This document shows, one piece after another, positions 15,396 to 28,670 of a DNA stretch of 32,924 nt; position 1 is the stretch's first letter; each line of letters starts with the position of its first letter. Both the position numbers and the translations under genes were made by a program. The notes under the pieces are model-generated. The model worked only from the letters and a program-made list of their open reading frames with translations, did no database searches and was not told the DNA's origin. This DNA comes from Acidobacteriota bacterium (GTDB lineage: Bacteria > Acidobacteriota > UBA890 > WLXD01): assembly GCA_029263295.1 (NCBI GenBank), contig JAJCXT010000014.1, forward strand, positions 1 to 32,924, in the 5' to 3' direction.

Positions 15396-15459
15396 CGCTC
15401 CCTCTGCGCCCTCCGTCTGCCCTCCCTCGGCCGCGCCGTCGGCAACATGAAGCGAATAC

Positions 15460-16320
15460 ATGGCGAAGATCTGGACTGAAGAGAACGAGCTGTACATCCG
15501 CGAACACTTCCGGCACAAGACCTACGCCGAACTCGCGGACCACTTCGGTGTCACACAGAAAGCCATGGAGTCGAAGATCCGGCGCATGGGCCTGAAGAAG
15601 CAGGACTACAAGGAGAGCGATCCCATGCCGGCGGTTCTACCCCCGATGATGGAGGCCGTCGAGGAAGCGCCCGTCGAATCCGGACCGACCCCGATCAAGA
15701 GCGCGTCGCTGCTACCGCGCAAAGAGGCAGCGCCGACGGAGACGCCCGAAGCGCGCGAAGCACGACTCGAGTCGGAACTCGAGGCTGCCACGGTCGAGCG
15801 GGAGCGTCGCGAGACCGACCGCGAAGGTACCGAGCTCGCCAAGGCACTGAAGAAGTTCGAGCTCGGCGTGAAGCGGTACCACGATGGAGCTCTCGGCAAG
15901 GCGCTGGAGTACTTCCAGACTGTGATCGACGGCAACTCGAGAGACGCGACTCTCGTCGGCCGAAGTCGTCAGTACGTCTCGGCCATCGAGCGCCGGGGTC
16001 GCAGCGCGGAGTTCAATCCTGAGAGCGCTGACGACTTCTATCTACTGGGCGTCGTTCTGCTGAATGACGGCGATCCGACGAGTGCGCTCGAAGCGTTCGG
16101 GCGCGCAATCGACATGGCGCCGGGCGATGACCGAATTCTCTACTGCCAGGCGGCGGCTTGGGCCCAGAGCGGCGACATCGAGAATGCCATCGGCGCGCTC
16201 CGTGATGCCATCGACACCAACGACTCCAATCGCGTCTACGCAACCAACGATCCTGATTTCGTACCCCTGCGAGTACACGAGGACTTCCGCGACCTGGTGA
16301 CCGCGCCCGAAGCAGAGTAG
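15460..16320 (+). CDS. Myb/SANT-like HTH protein with C-terminal TPR repeats
   Basis: 286 aa. Residues 1-48 (WTEENELYIREHFRHKTYAE, ELADHFGVTQKAMESKIRRM) form a SANT/Myb-like helix-turn-helix with the Trp and a three-helix spacing. A Pro/Ala-rich linker and a long charged coiled-coil (about 95-125, ESELEAATVERERRETDREG) follow. TPR-like repeats occupy about 130-280 (GALGKALEYFQTVIDGNSRD, DFYLLGVVLLNDGDPTSALE, RILYCQAAAWAQSGDIENAI). It ends 4 bases before glmU. It may be a regulator or scaffold linked to amino-sugar synthesis, but I do not recognise a named family and the role is unknown. Confidence 0.8.
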   Translation: MAKIWTEENELYIREHFRHKTYAELADHFGVTQKAMESKIRRMGLKKQDYKESDPMPAVLPPMMEAVEEAPVESGPTPIKSASLLPRKEAAPTETPEAREARLESELEAATVERERRETDREGTELAKALKKFELGVKRYHDGALGKALEYFQTVIDGNSRDATLVGRSRQYVSAIERRGRSAEFNPESADDFYLLGVVLLNDGDPTSALEAFGRAIDMAPGDDRILYCQAAAWAQSGDIENAIGALRDAIDTNDSNRVYATNDPDFVPLRVHEDFRDLVTAPEAE

Positions 16321-16324
16321 CCGC

Positions 16325-17698
16325 ATGCCGACCGTCGCGGTCGTGATTCTCGCTGCCGGGGACGGCTCGCGCATGAAGAGTGCGCTTTCCAAGGTGCTGC
16401 ACTTTGCCGCGGGCAAGCCGATCGTGGCGCATGTGGTCGACGCCGCGCGCGGCGCGGACGCCGCGAAGGTCGTGCTGGTAGTGCCGCCCGCGTACGAATC
16501 GATTCGCGCCGCAATTGGCGAAGACGTCGCCTACGAGGTACAGGATCCGCCTCGCGGCACGGGTGACGCCGCACGTTGCGGCCTGCGCGCACTGGGCGAG
16601 GACGTGGGCCTCGTCCTGATAGTGAACGGCGACGGCCCCTGCATCCAGGCAGAGACCCTACGCGCGATGCTCGCGGCGCGCGGCGACGCCGATGGCGTCT
16701 TCCTCACCGTCCAGCGCGACGACCCCACCGGGTACGGTCGTGTCGTTCGTGATTCCGACGGTTCGTTGCAGAAGATCGTCGAGGAATCCGATTGCGACGA
16801 CGAGCAGCGCCAGTTGCGTGAGGTCAATGCCGGCGTCTACCTGTTCGACGCGAAGGTCCTCGCGACGGCGCTAGCTGCGCTGTCACCAGACAACGCCCAG
16901 GGTGAGCTCTATCTGACCGACGCCCTGGAGGTAATTCGACAGCAGGGAAGCCGCGTCGCCCTGTATCAACACGACGACATCGACGAGGTTCAGGGAGTGA
17001 ACACCCGAGCCGAACTTGCCCGGGCCGAGGAAACGCTACGGCAGCGCAATGTCACGGCGCTGATGTCAGCCGGTGTGACGATTCGCAATCCCGACACCGT
17101 CTTCGTCGACACGGATGTCTCCGTGGGACCCGACACGACGATTTACCCCGGGGTAACACTCGAGGCCGGCGCGGAGATCGGTGGTGGGTGCACGCTCTAT
17201 CCGAACGTGCGAATCGCCCGCAGTAAGTTGGGTGACGGAGTGGTGGTACTCGACGGCTCGGTGATCGAGGATGCAATGGTCGACGACAACGCCAGCCTGG
17301 GACCCTATGCGCGCCTGCGTCCTGGCGCCCACGTCTGTGTGGGCGCGAAGGTCGGCAACTTCGTGGAAATGAAGAAGACGACGCTGGGACCAGGCAGCAA
17401 GGCGGGTCATCTCACGTACCTCGGCGACGCTGACATAGGCGCGGGTGCGAACATCGGCGCCGGCACCATCACCTGCAACTACGACGGCAAGAACAAACAC
17501 CGCACAGAGATCGGCGACGACGCCTTCATCGGGTCTAACACCGCGCTTGTAGCGCCGGTGCGCGTTGGAAGCGGCGCTTATATCGGTGCTGGGTCGACCA
17601 TCACCAAGGACGTTCCGGACAAGTCGCTCGGCGTGGCGCGCGGGCGACAAATCGTCAAAGAAGGCTGGGCCGCGCGCAAGACCGGCGACGAGGACTAG
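16325..17698 (+). CDS. glmU: Bifunctional UDP-GlcNAc pyrophosphorylase / GlcN-1-P acetyltransferase
   Basis: 457 aa, full length. It makes UDP-GlcNAc for peptidoglycan and lipid A: C-terminal acetylation of GlcN-1-P, then N-terminal uridylyl transfer. The pyrophosphorylase signature is ILAAGDGSRMKS at 8-19, followed by SKVLHFAAGKPI, PPRGTGDAARCGL, NGDGPCI and VNAGVYLFDAK. The left-handed beta helix has many hexapeptide repeats (VSVGPDTTIYPGVTLEAGAE), and the active-site run NIGAGTITCNYDGKNKHRTE and FIGSNTALVAPVRVG is intact. It is four bases downstream of the HTH/TPR gene and 34 bases upstream of glmS, so both steps of the pathway are in one unit. Confidence 0.97.
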   Translation: MPTVAVVILAAGDGSRMKSALSKVLHFAAGKPIVAHVVDAARGADAAKVVLVVPPAYESIRAAIGEDVAYEVQDPPRGTGDAARCGLRALGEDVGLVLIVNGDGPCIQAETLRAMLAARGDADGVFLTVQRDDPTGYGRVVRDSDGSLQKIVEESDCDDEQRQLREVNAGVYLFDAKVLATALAALSPDNAQGELYLTDALEVIRQQGSRVALYQHDDIDEVQGVNTRAELARAEETLRQRNVTALMSAGVTIRNPDTVFVDTDVSVGPDTTIYPGVTLEAGAEIGGGCTLYPNVRIARSKLGDGVVVLDGSVIEDAMVDDNASLGPYARLRPGAHVCVGAKVGNFVEMKKTTLGPGSKAGHLTYLGDADIGAGANIGAGTITCNYDGKNKHRTEIGDDAFIGSNTALVAPVRVGSGAYIGAGSTITKDVPDKSLGVARGRQIVKEGWAARKTGDED

Positions 17699-17732
17699 TG
17701 GCCCGTGGCTAGGATCTGATGGTGAACAGCTG

Positions 17733-19565
<1,833 letters not shown>

Positions 19566-19628
19566 CGCCCCTCCGTCGAACGCATCGCGCCGAGGCCCAT
19601 CTGACTTTAACCACAGGCTGCTAGTCCC

Positions 19629-21884
19629 GTGAACGTCCAGTCTCTCGAAGCAGACCTGAACCCACAGCAGCTTCAAGCTGTGACCCATGCCGGTGGACCC
19701 TGCCTCGTGCTCGCTGGGGCAGGCTCCGGCAAGACCCGGGTCATCACGTACCGAATCGCCTGGTTGATCGCCCAGGGTGTTCCGGCTAGCGGCATCTGTG
19801 GCCTCACCTTTACCAACCGCGCGGCCGGCGAGATGCGCGGGCGGGTCGCGTCCCTGCATGGTGGCGAGCCGGATGGGCTGTGGCTCCTGACGTTCCATGC
19901 CCTCGGGCTCCGCCTGCTGCGTGATGCCTCCGGTGGCGCCGACGCGCCTCGGATCGGTTTCGCCGTGTTCGACCGTGGCGATTCGATGGGCGTGTGGCGA
20001 GCCTGTCAGAAGGACCTGCGTATCGATTCTCGGGAGTTCCGGCCTCGGGCGCTATTCGAGAACTGTAGTCGCGGTATCAACCGTCTCGAGGACCCACAGG
20101 CGTGGGACGAGGCCGGGCGTCCGAGCGAACAGCGCCTGGCGGGCCGCATCTATGCCGCCTACCGCAAGGCAATGCGTCGCCGCAACGCTGTCGACTTTGA
20201 CGACCTGCTGGCCTGGCCCCTGCGCCTGCTCTCCGCCGGTACGATCGGCGCCGACCCGCGACGGTTCCAGCACTTCCTGGTGGACGAGTATCAGGACACC
20301 AATCGCCTGCAGTACCGCCTGGTGCGGGCGCTGCTCGGCGACAGCAGTTCCATCATGGTGGTGGGCGACGAAGATCAATCGATTTATCGCTGGCGCGGCG
20401 CCGACATCGCCAATGTTCTCGACTTCGAGCAGGACTTTCCCGGCTCCGTGACGGTTCGACTCGAACAGAACTACCGCTCGACACAGCCGATTCTCGCGGC
20501 GGCCAATTCGCTCGTGGGACACAATCGTGAACGCCTCGGCAAACAGCTGTGGACCGACAACGAAGGTACGGATCTGCCGATCCTGACCCACTGCGGTACC
20601 GAGCGCAGCGAGGCGGTCTGGGTCGCCAAACAAATCGGACGACAACTCCTTGCCGGCACGAAAGGCAACGAGATCTCGATTCTCTACCGCACCAACGCCC
20701 AGTCGCGTCCGTTCGAGGAGGAACTGGCCGGCCGCAGCATTCCGTTTCGCGTAGTGGGTGGGCCGACTTTCTTCCGTCGTTCCGAGGTAAAGGACCTCCT
20801 CGCGTACCTACGATTGCTGCGCGTTGATGATGATGTTGCGCTCGAGCGCGCGACCGCGCGACCACCGCGGGGCATCGGGCCGGCGACCGTTGCCAAGATC
20901 GCCGCCGGAGGAACAAGCGCTGTTGGTGTTCTGCGAGCCGCCGCCGAGGAGGACGACCCGGCGGCGTTCCTGATCGCCGCCGGCGCCCCCCCGCGTGCTG
21001 CCGCCGGGGCCGTCACGCTGGCTGTATTGCTGCGCGAGATCTCGTCGCGGCTGAACCGCATCTCACTTGGCGATGCGCTCGAAGCAATTCTTCGTGACAG
21101 TGGCTACCGCGCGTGGCTGAACACACAACAGGACGGGTCGGATCGTCTGGCGAACCTCGACGAGTTGATCGCGTCGGCGCACGAGTTCGGAGGCGAGGCG
21201 AGTGCCGCGGACAAACTCGACGACTACCTCGATCGCGCAGCGCTTGTTGCCGACGCTGACACTGCGTCCGGTTCACGTAACGGTGTCCATCTCACGACGA
21301 TCCATGCTGCCAAGGGCCTCGAGTTCGACGTCGTGTTCGTTAGCGGTCTCGAAGAGGGACTGTTCCCCCACGCCTCCGCCCTCGATGACGGCCAACTCGA
21401 GGAGGAGCGTCGGCTCGCGTACGTGGCGATGACGCGAGCGCGGAAGCGTCTGTTCCTCTCCGCTGCCCGCACTCGGAGAATCCGTGGACGCGAACGGATT
21501 CAGTTAGCCTCGCGATTCCTGCGTGAGATCGACCCTCGGCACCTCGTGGTCGAAGAGGAACCTGGAGCGGTGACCGCCGCCGCCAGCGAGCCGCGGCGCG
21601 GCGGAGCAACAATGTCTCGTCGACCCCGGCGAGGGGCCGCGCGGCGATCGGCGCCGCGGAAAGTCGCGCAGCCGGTCGACCCGAACGCGCGCGGGACCGG
21701 CTCCCCCGCCCCGCCGTCCGCGTTACGAGCGGGCAACGCGGTCTTTCATCCGATGTTCGGTGCTGGACGCATCGTCGACACGCAGGGGTCCGGCGATCGA
21801 TTGAAGGTCGTCGTCGCCTTCGCGCGGGCGGGAACGAAACACCTCATCGCGAAGTTCGCGAAGCTCCAGTTGCTGCAGTCGTAG
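19629..21884 (+). CDS. UvrD/PcrA-type superfamily 1 DNA helicase
   Basis: 751 aa from GTG at 19629; the ribosome site is weak. 3'-5' helicase of DNA repair. Motifs appear in order: the Q-motif area (LNPQQLQAVTHAGGP), Walker A LAGAGSGKT (28-36), LTFTNRAAGEMRGRV, Walker B VDEYQDTN, motif III GDEDQSIYRWRGA, motif IV LEQNYRST, motif V LTTIHAAKGLEFDVV, and motif VI YVAMTRARKRLF. The last 50 residues (GNAVFHPMFGAGRIVD, VVVAFARAGTKHLIAKFAKL) form the C-terminal Tudor-like domain that in PcrA/UvrD binds RNA polymerase. The linker before it is Arg/Pro-rich. PcrA and UvrD cannot be told apart by eye. It is convergent with gyrA. Confidence 0.93.
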   Translation: MNVQSLEADLNPQQLQAVTHAGGPCLVLAGAGSGKTRVITYRIAWLIAQGVPASGICGLTFTNRAAGEMRGRVASLHGGEPDGLWLLTFHALGLRLLRDASGGADAPRIGFAVFDRGDSMGVWRACQKDLRIDSREFRPRALFENCSRGINRLEDPQAWDEAGRPSEQRLAGRIYAAYRKAMRRRNAVDFDDLLAWPLRLLSAGTIGADPRRFQHFLVDEYQDTNRLQYRLVRALLGDSSSIMVVGDEDQSIYRWRGADIANVLDFEQDFPGSVTVRLEQNYRSTQPILAAANSLVGHNRERLGKQLWTDNEGTDLPILTHCGTERSEAVWVAKQIGRQLLAGTKGNEISILYRTNAQSRPFEEELAGRSIPFRVVGGPTFFRRSEVKDLLAYLRLLRVDDDVALERATARPPRGIGPATVAKIAAGGTSAVGVLRAAAEEDDPAAFLIAAGAPPRAAAGAVTLAVLLREISSRLNRISLGDALEAILRDSGYRAWLNTQQDGSDRLANLDELIASAHEFGGEASAADKLDDYLDRAALVADADTASGSRNGVHLTTIHAAKGLEFDVVFVSGLEEGLFPHASALDDGQLEEERRLAYVAMTRARKRLFLSAARTRRIRGRERIQLASRFLREIDPRHLVVEEEPGAVTAAASEPRRGGATMSRRPRRGAARRSAPRKVAQPVDPNARGTGSPAPPSALRAGNAVFHPMFGAGRIVDTQGSGDRLKVVVAFARAGTKHLIAKFAKLQLLQS

Positions 21885-21969
21885 TCGGCTCGAAACGGTT
21901 GCCCTGTAGCGGGCTCGTCACGGCAACTGAAGCGCCGTCGTCGTTCCCGTAGCCCAGGCATCAGACCGA

Positions 21970-22005
21970 GGTCTCCGTGCGCCGTACGGCGCAATCTGGG
22001 AGACC
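21970..22005. terminator. Strong hairpin between the convergent helicase and gyrA genes
   Basis: GGTCTCC (21970-21976) pairs with GGAGACC (21999-22005), enclosing a perfect 16-bp palindrome TGCGCCGTACGGCGCA (21978-21993). On the plus strand GTTTCTC follows the stem. Located in the 160-bp gap between gene ends, it could serve as a bidirectional terminator, although the T-run is short on either strand. Confidence 0.6.
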
Positions 22006-22044
22006 GTTTCTCGACCGCTCTGAACGGTTCGTTTCGTGCCGCCG

Positions 22045-24558
22045 CTACTCTTCGGAATCCGCGGCGCCGTCGTCACTCCCGTCGGTGGCGTCGCTCTCGG
22101 CGCTGTCGTCGCTCCCGTCGCTCCCGTCGCTCTCCGCGAGGCGCGATAACGCGACGACCCGGTCGTCTTCGCCCAGGTTGATGATCTTCACGCCCTGAGT
22201 GTTCCGGCCCTGAACCTTCACGCCGCTGGTCGGGATCCGAATCAACTTTCCGGACTGGCTGATTAGCATCGCATCGTCTTCGCCGGTAACCACGCACGAC
22301 CCAGCGACCGGACCGTTGCGCGGCGAAGTCTTGATGTCGATCAGGCCCTGGCCGCCGCGGTTCTGGCGGCGATAGTCGGCCACCTCGGTTCGTTTGCCGA
22401 ACCCGTTCTCCGTGACCGTGAGCACGGTGCCAAAGTCGCCGCGGATCGTATCGAATCCGACAACGATGTCGCCCTCGGCCAGCTTGATCCCGCGGACACC
22501 CATTGTGGCCCGGCCCAGGGTGCGTGCGTCTGTCTCGGCGAAGCGAATCGACTTGCCCTGATAGGTGCTGATGATGACGTCCTGGTCACCATCGGTCAGC
22601 TTGGCATCGAGAAGGCGGTCGCCCTTCTGGATCTTGATCGCGATGATCCCGGTGACCTTCGGGTGCGAGAACGCCGTCAGGTCAGTCTTCTTGACGATCC
22701 CCTGCTCGGTGGCGAAGAGGATGTTCCTGCCCTCGGTGAACTCTTCCACGGGGAGAATCGTGGCAACGCTGTCGCCCTTCTCCAGTCGCGGCAACAAGTT
22801 GATGATCGCCTTGCCGCGCGTCGCCGGTCCACCTTGAGGCAATTCGTAGGTCTTGAGCCAGTACGCTATGCCGAATTCCGTGAAGACCATCACGTAGGAG
22901 TGCGTCGAAGCCACGAACAGGTGTTCGACGAAGTCGCCCTCCTTGGTCGCGGCGCCGACGCGGCCCTTGCCGCCGCGACGCTGCTGACGGTAGAGGCTCA
23001 GTGACGTGCGCTTGATGTAGCCAGCGTGGCTGCACGTGACCACCATGTCTTCCTCGGCGATCAGGTCCTCGACCGTGAAGTCCTGCGCGTCGTGGATGAT
23101 CTCCGTACGCCGTGGGTCCGCGTACCGGTCGCGTACGTCCTCGAGTTCCTCCACGATGATGTCGAGTACGCGGCGCTCGGAGGCGAGGATGTCCTCGAGT
23201 TCTTCGATGATCTCGAGGGTGGCCTTGAGGTCGTCGAGGATTTTCTGCCGCTCCAGGCCGGTCAGGCGCTGGAGTCGCATGTCGAGAACGGCCTGCGCCT
23301 GGGTCTCGGTCATGCCGAATCTGTCGATCATGCCGGCGCGCGCGACATCGCCGCTCTCGGAGCCACGAATCAGCTTGATGAGCTCATCGAGATGGTCGAG
23401 CGCAATCTTGAGGCCCTCAAGGATGTGCGCGCGCGCCTCGGCCTTCTTCAAATCAAAGAGGGTCCGGCGCGTGATCACCTCGCGGCGATGATCGATGAAC
23501 GCCAGCAGCATCTCCTTGAGCGTCAGGACGACCGGGGCGCCGTCTTTGATGGCGAGCATGTTGATGCCGAACGACGACGTCATCGCGGTCTGCTTGTAGA
23601 GGTTGTTGAGAATGACGTCGGGCTCTTCGCCGCGCTTGAGTTCGATGACCACGCGGATGCCCTCGCGACTGGACTCGTCACGAATGTCCGAAATGCCCTC
23701 GATCTTCTTGTTCCTCACCAGATTCGCGATCTGCTCGATGAGCTTCGACTTGTTGGTCTGGAACGGCACTTCGGTGAGGACGACGCGGTCTTTCTCGCGA
23801 CTACTCGCGGCGCGCTCCGTCGCCGCGCGGGCGCGCATCCTGATGATCCCCCTACCTGTCTTGTAGGCGGAAACAATGCCCGCGGCGCCATAAATGATCC
23901 CGGAGGTCGGGAAGTCCGGGCCGCGCACATGCTTCAGAAGGCCATCGATGGTGATCTCGGGCTCGTTGATGAGTGCGATGGTCGCGTCGACGATCTCCCC
24001 CAGGTTGTGGGGTGGGATGTTCGTCGCCATGCCGACCGCGATACCGGTGGTGCCGTTGACCAGAAGGTTCGGGAACTTGGCGGGCAAGACTGTGGGCTCT
24101 TCGAGCGAGTCGTCGTAGTTAGCCTTGAAGTCGACCGTTTCCTTGTCGATGTCCGCGAGCAACTCCGACGCCAGGCGTGTCATGCGCGCTTCGGTGTACC
24201 GCATTGCCGCCGGCGGGTCGCCATCAATCGAGCCGAAGTTCCCCTGCCCGTCGACGAGCGGATGGCGCATCGAGAAATCCTGCGCCATGCGGACCAGGGT
24301 GTCGTATGCGGCCTGGTCACCGTGTGGATGGTACTTGCCGATGACGTCACCGACGATGCGCGCACACTTCTTGTACGGGGTGTTCCAGCCGTTGTTGAGT
24401 TGCTGCTGGGCGTAGAGCACGCGGCGGTGAACGGGCTTCAATCCGTCGCGCACGTCGGGGAGCGCGCGGCCGACAATAACGCTCATCGCGTAGTCGAGAT
24501 ACGAGCGTCGCACCTCGTCTTCTAGCGGAACCGGAATGTTCTGTTCAATTACGTCCAT
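22045..24558 (-). CDS. gyrA: DNA gyrase subunit A
   Basis: 837 aa. Breaks and rejoins DNA with GyrB to introduce negative supercoils. The N-terminal winged-helix part contains the catalytic Tyr121 ([10 protein letters not shown]) and the quinolone region [17 protein letters not shown], in which the position equal to E. coli Ser83 is Gln82 and that equal to Asp87 is Asp86. The GyrA box QRRGGKG is present at the start of the C-terminal pinwheel, with six-blade repeats ([26 protein letters not shown]). The last 30 residues are an acidic Ser/Asp-rich tail ([13 protein letters not shown]), as in several gyrases where it tunes supercoiling. The gene follows gyrB by 68 bases. ATG at 24558. Confidence 0.98.
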   Translation of the reverse strand: MDVIEQNIPVPLEDEVRRSYLDYAMSVIVGRALPDVRDGLKPVHRRVLYAQQQLNNGWNTPYKKCARIVGDVIGKYHPHGDQAAYDTLVRMAQDFSMRHPLVDGQGNFGSIDGDPPAAMRYTEARMTRLASELLADIDKETVDFKANYDDSLEEPTVLPAKFPNLLVNGTTGIAVGMATNIPPHNLGEIVDATIALINEPEITIDGLLKHVRGPDFPTSGIIYGAAGIVSAYKTGRGIIRMRARAATERAASSREKDRVVLTEVPFQTNKSKLIEQIANLVRNKKIEGISDIRDESSREGIRVVIELKRGEEPDVILNNLYKQTAMTSSFGINMLAIKDGAPVVLTLKEMLLAFIDHRREVITRRTLFDLKKAEARAHILEGLKIALDHLDELIKLIRGSESGDVARAGMIDRFGMTETQAQAVLDMRLQRLTGLERQKILDDLKATLEIIEELEDILASERRVLDIIVEELEDVRDRYADPRRTEIIHDAQDFTVEDLIAEEDMVVTCSHAGYIKRTSLSLYRQQRRGGKGRVGAATKEGDFVEHLFVASTHSYVMVFTEFGIAYWLKTYELPQGGPATRGKAIINLLPRLEKGDSVATILPVEEFTEGRNILFATEQGIVKKTDLTAFSHPKVTGIIAIKIQKGDRLLDAKLTDGDQDVIISTYQGKSIRFAETDARTLGRATMGVRGIKLAEGDIVVGFDTIRGDFGTVLTVTENGFGKRTEVADYRRQNRGGQGLIDIKTSPRNGPVAGSCVVTGEDDAMLISQSGKLIRIPTSGVKVQGRNTQGVKIINLGEDDRVVALSRLAESDGSDGSDDSAESDATDGSDDGAADSEE

Positions 24559-24626
24559 CGCGGAACTCTCGGGCGGAAGTCGGTGTTTCTGCTAAGCGGT
24601 TTCAGTGAACTTGTTGGGCGAGAACC

Positions 24627-27350
<2,724 letters not shown>

Positions 27351-28457
27351 CTATAGCCGCATCGGCATGATGACGTAGTTGTACTTGAGGTCATCATCGC
27401 CGGACACGGGTTTCATCAGCCCCTGGCTGGAGTCGTCCTTGAGGTCTATATCTACCTCGTCGGTGGTCGAAACCGAGAGAAAATCGAGCATGTACTGGGC
27501 GTTAAAGCTCACCGTGATCTCGTCGCCCTCATACCCGACTGGCAAGGACTCGCGCGCCTCTCCCATCTCCGGGTTGCTCGAGGTTATGGTCGCCCCTCCC
27601 GCTGTGAACGAGAACTTCACTGCCCGGGACCTTTCCGATGCCAGGAGGCTAACGCGACGAAGAGCGGCTGCCATGGCCTCCGCGGAGAACCTCACCGTGG
27701 CTGGATTGCCCTCTGGGATGACTTTCTCGTAGGCCGGAAACTGACCTTCGATAACCCGTGTGGCGAGAACCCTGTGCTCGATCTTGAAGTAGAGATGGTG
27801 CTCGTCCTGGGCAAACGACATCGTCTCGGGTTCTCCGAGGTCCCTTATCTCCGCCAGGGCCTTCTTCGGGATGATCGCGCGAACCTGGGCCTGCGTGCCG
27901 GTCTCAGCGTCGGCTTTCTCTACCATTGCCAGGCGGTGCGCGTCCGTGGCGACCATGCGGATAACTCCGTCACCAATCTCGAGAAGCGCGCCGTTAAGCG
28001 AATAACGAACGTCCTCTTTCGTCACAGCGAATAGCGTGCGGCGGATCATCTCGCGGAAAACAGCGTGCGGCAGCTCTACCGCGCCGGTGAAGTCGCTATT
28101 TGGAACCTCGGGAAAGTCATTCACCGGCAAGGCTACTAGCCTGAAATACGAATCTCCCGCCCTGACTTCGAGCCACTCTCCGCTATCCGAGGACATGTGA
28201 ATGTCGCCGTCTGGTAGAGACCGGACCACTTCGAAGAGTTTCTTCGAACTGACCGTTACTCCACCGGGCGCGGAAACCGTCGCCGGACAGCCGGTGGACA
28301 GGCTCACTTCAAGGTCGGTGGCGACCAGCGCGAGTTTTTCGCCGTCGGCGGATATGAGGATGTTCGAGAGAATCGGAATCGTCTTTTTCTTCTCGGCGAT
28401 TCCTTGCAGGAACTGCAGTTCATTTTCGAGGTGATCCCGCTGGACACTGAACTTCAT
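27351..28457 (-). CDS. dnaN: DNA polymerase III beta sliding clamp
   Basis: 368 aa, the usual length. Two chains form the ring that holds Pol III on DNA. The three clamp domains are visible: MKFSVQRDHLENELQFLQGI at the start, the NILISADGEKLALVATDLEV strand, FAVTKEDVRYSLNGALLEI in domain II, FPAYEKVIPEGNPATVRFSA in domain III, and the end NYVIMPMRL, which matches the conserved YxVMPMR/L tail. ATG at 28457. It lies 213 bases downstream of dnaA, with a hairpin in the gap that may end some dnaA transcripts. recF does not follow. Confidence 0.97.
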   Translation of the reverse strand: MKFSVQRDHLENELQFLQGIAEKKKTIPILSNILISADGEKLALVATDLEVSLSTGCPATVSAPGGVTVSSKKLFEVVRSLPDGDIHMSSDSGEWLEVRAGDSYFRLVALPVNDFPEVPNSDFTGAVELPHAVFREMIRRTLFAVTKEDVRYSLNGALLEIGDGVIRMVATDAHRLAMVEKADAETGTQAQVRAIIPKKALAEIRDLGEPETMSFAQDEHHLYFKIEHRVLATRVIEGQFPAYEKVIPEGNPATVRFSAEAMAAALRRVSLLASERSRAVKFSFTAGGATITSSNPEMGEARESLPVGYEGDEITVSFNAQYMLDFLSVSTTDEVDIDLKDDSSQGLMKPVSGDDDLKYNYVIMPMRL

Positions 28458-28501
28458 CTGCTGCTTACCCGCCTTTCAGTTGGTTTCTTTATGTATCGCA
28501 C

Positions 28502-28510
28502 TAGTAGTAG
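28502..28510 (+). other. TAGTAGTAG repeat, possible DnaA-trio, in the dnaA-dnaN gap
   Basis: Three TAG units in a row, flanked on the left by an AT-rich stretch (about 28476-28499) and on the right by a GC-rich hairpin (28523-28538) and a degenerate DnaA-box-like word (TGTGAATCG, 28590-28598). In Bacillus the unwinding element has DnaA boxes, a GC cluster, then 3'-GAT trios, then AT-rich DNA, in that order; reading right to left here gives the same order. No good DnaA box is next to it, so this is suggestive only. Confidence 0.3.
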
Positions 28511-28518
28511 GTGCTGTT

Positions 28519-28538
28519 GAAAACGCGGAAAACCGCGT
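28519..28538 (-). terminator. Hairpin with short T-run after dnaA
   Basis: On the minus strand ACGCGG (28538-28533), loop TTTT, CCGCGT (28528-28523), then TTTC. A 6-bp perfect stem plus a T-run of about four residues, 130 bases past the dnaA stop. It may be a partial terminator or attenuator separating dnaA from dnaN. Confidence 0.45.
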
Positions 28539-28607
28539 AACTATCAGCGCCCCAAAGACTTGTGATGTTGGCGATTAGTGAACCAAGGCTGTGAATCGAA
28601 CTGCAAC

Positions 28608-28628
28608 ACGCGGAGTGAACGCGGAGTG
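28608..28628 (+). repeat. Two-copy direct repeat in the dnaA-dnaN gap
   Basis: ACGCGGAGTG occurs at 28608-28617 and again at 28619-28628, an 11-base period. Two copies only; it could be chance, or phased sites for a protein bound near the dnaA 3' end. Confidence 0.35.
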
Positions 28629-28670
28629 CACTGAACGCTAACAGGTTCCCGGGAGTGACCGGTGCAAAAA

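Noticed and set aside
15448-15480. 10-codon open frame (MKRIHGEDLD) overlapping the start of the HTH/TPR gene
   Set aside because: Very short with no ribosome site; most likely chance, though a leader peptide cannot be strictly excluded.
17565-17732. Upstream extension of glmS
   Set aside because: GlmS needs Cys directly after Met as nucleophile, which fixes the start at 17733.
23026-24525. 499-aa open frame on the plus strand
   Set aside because: Lies antisense to gyrA, whose motifs are all intact; the frame is the typical shadow of a GC-rich gene.
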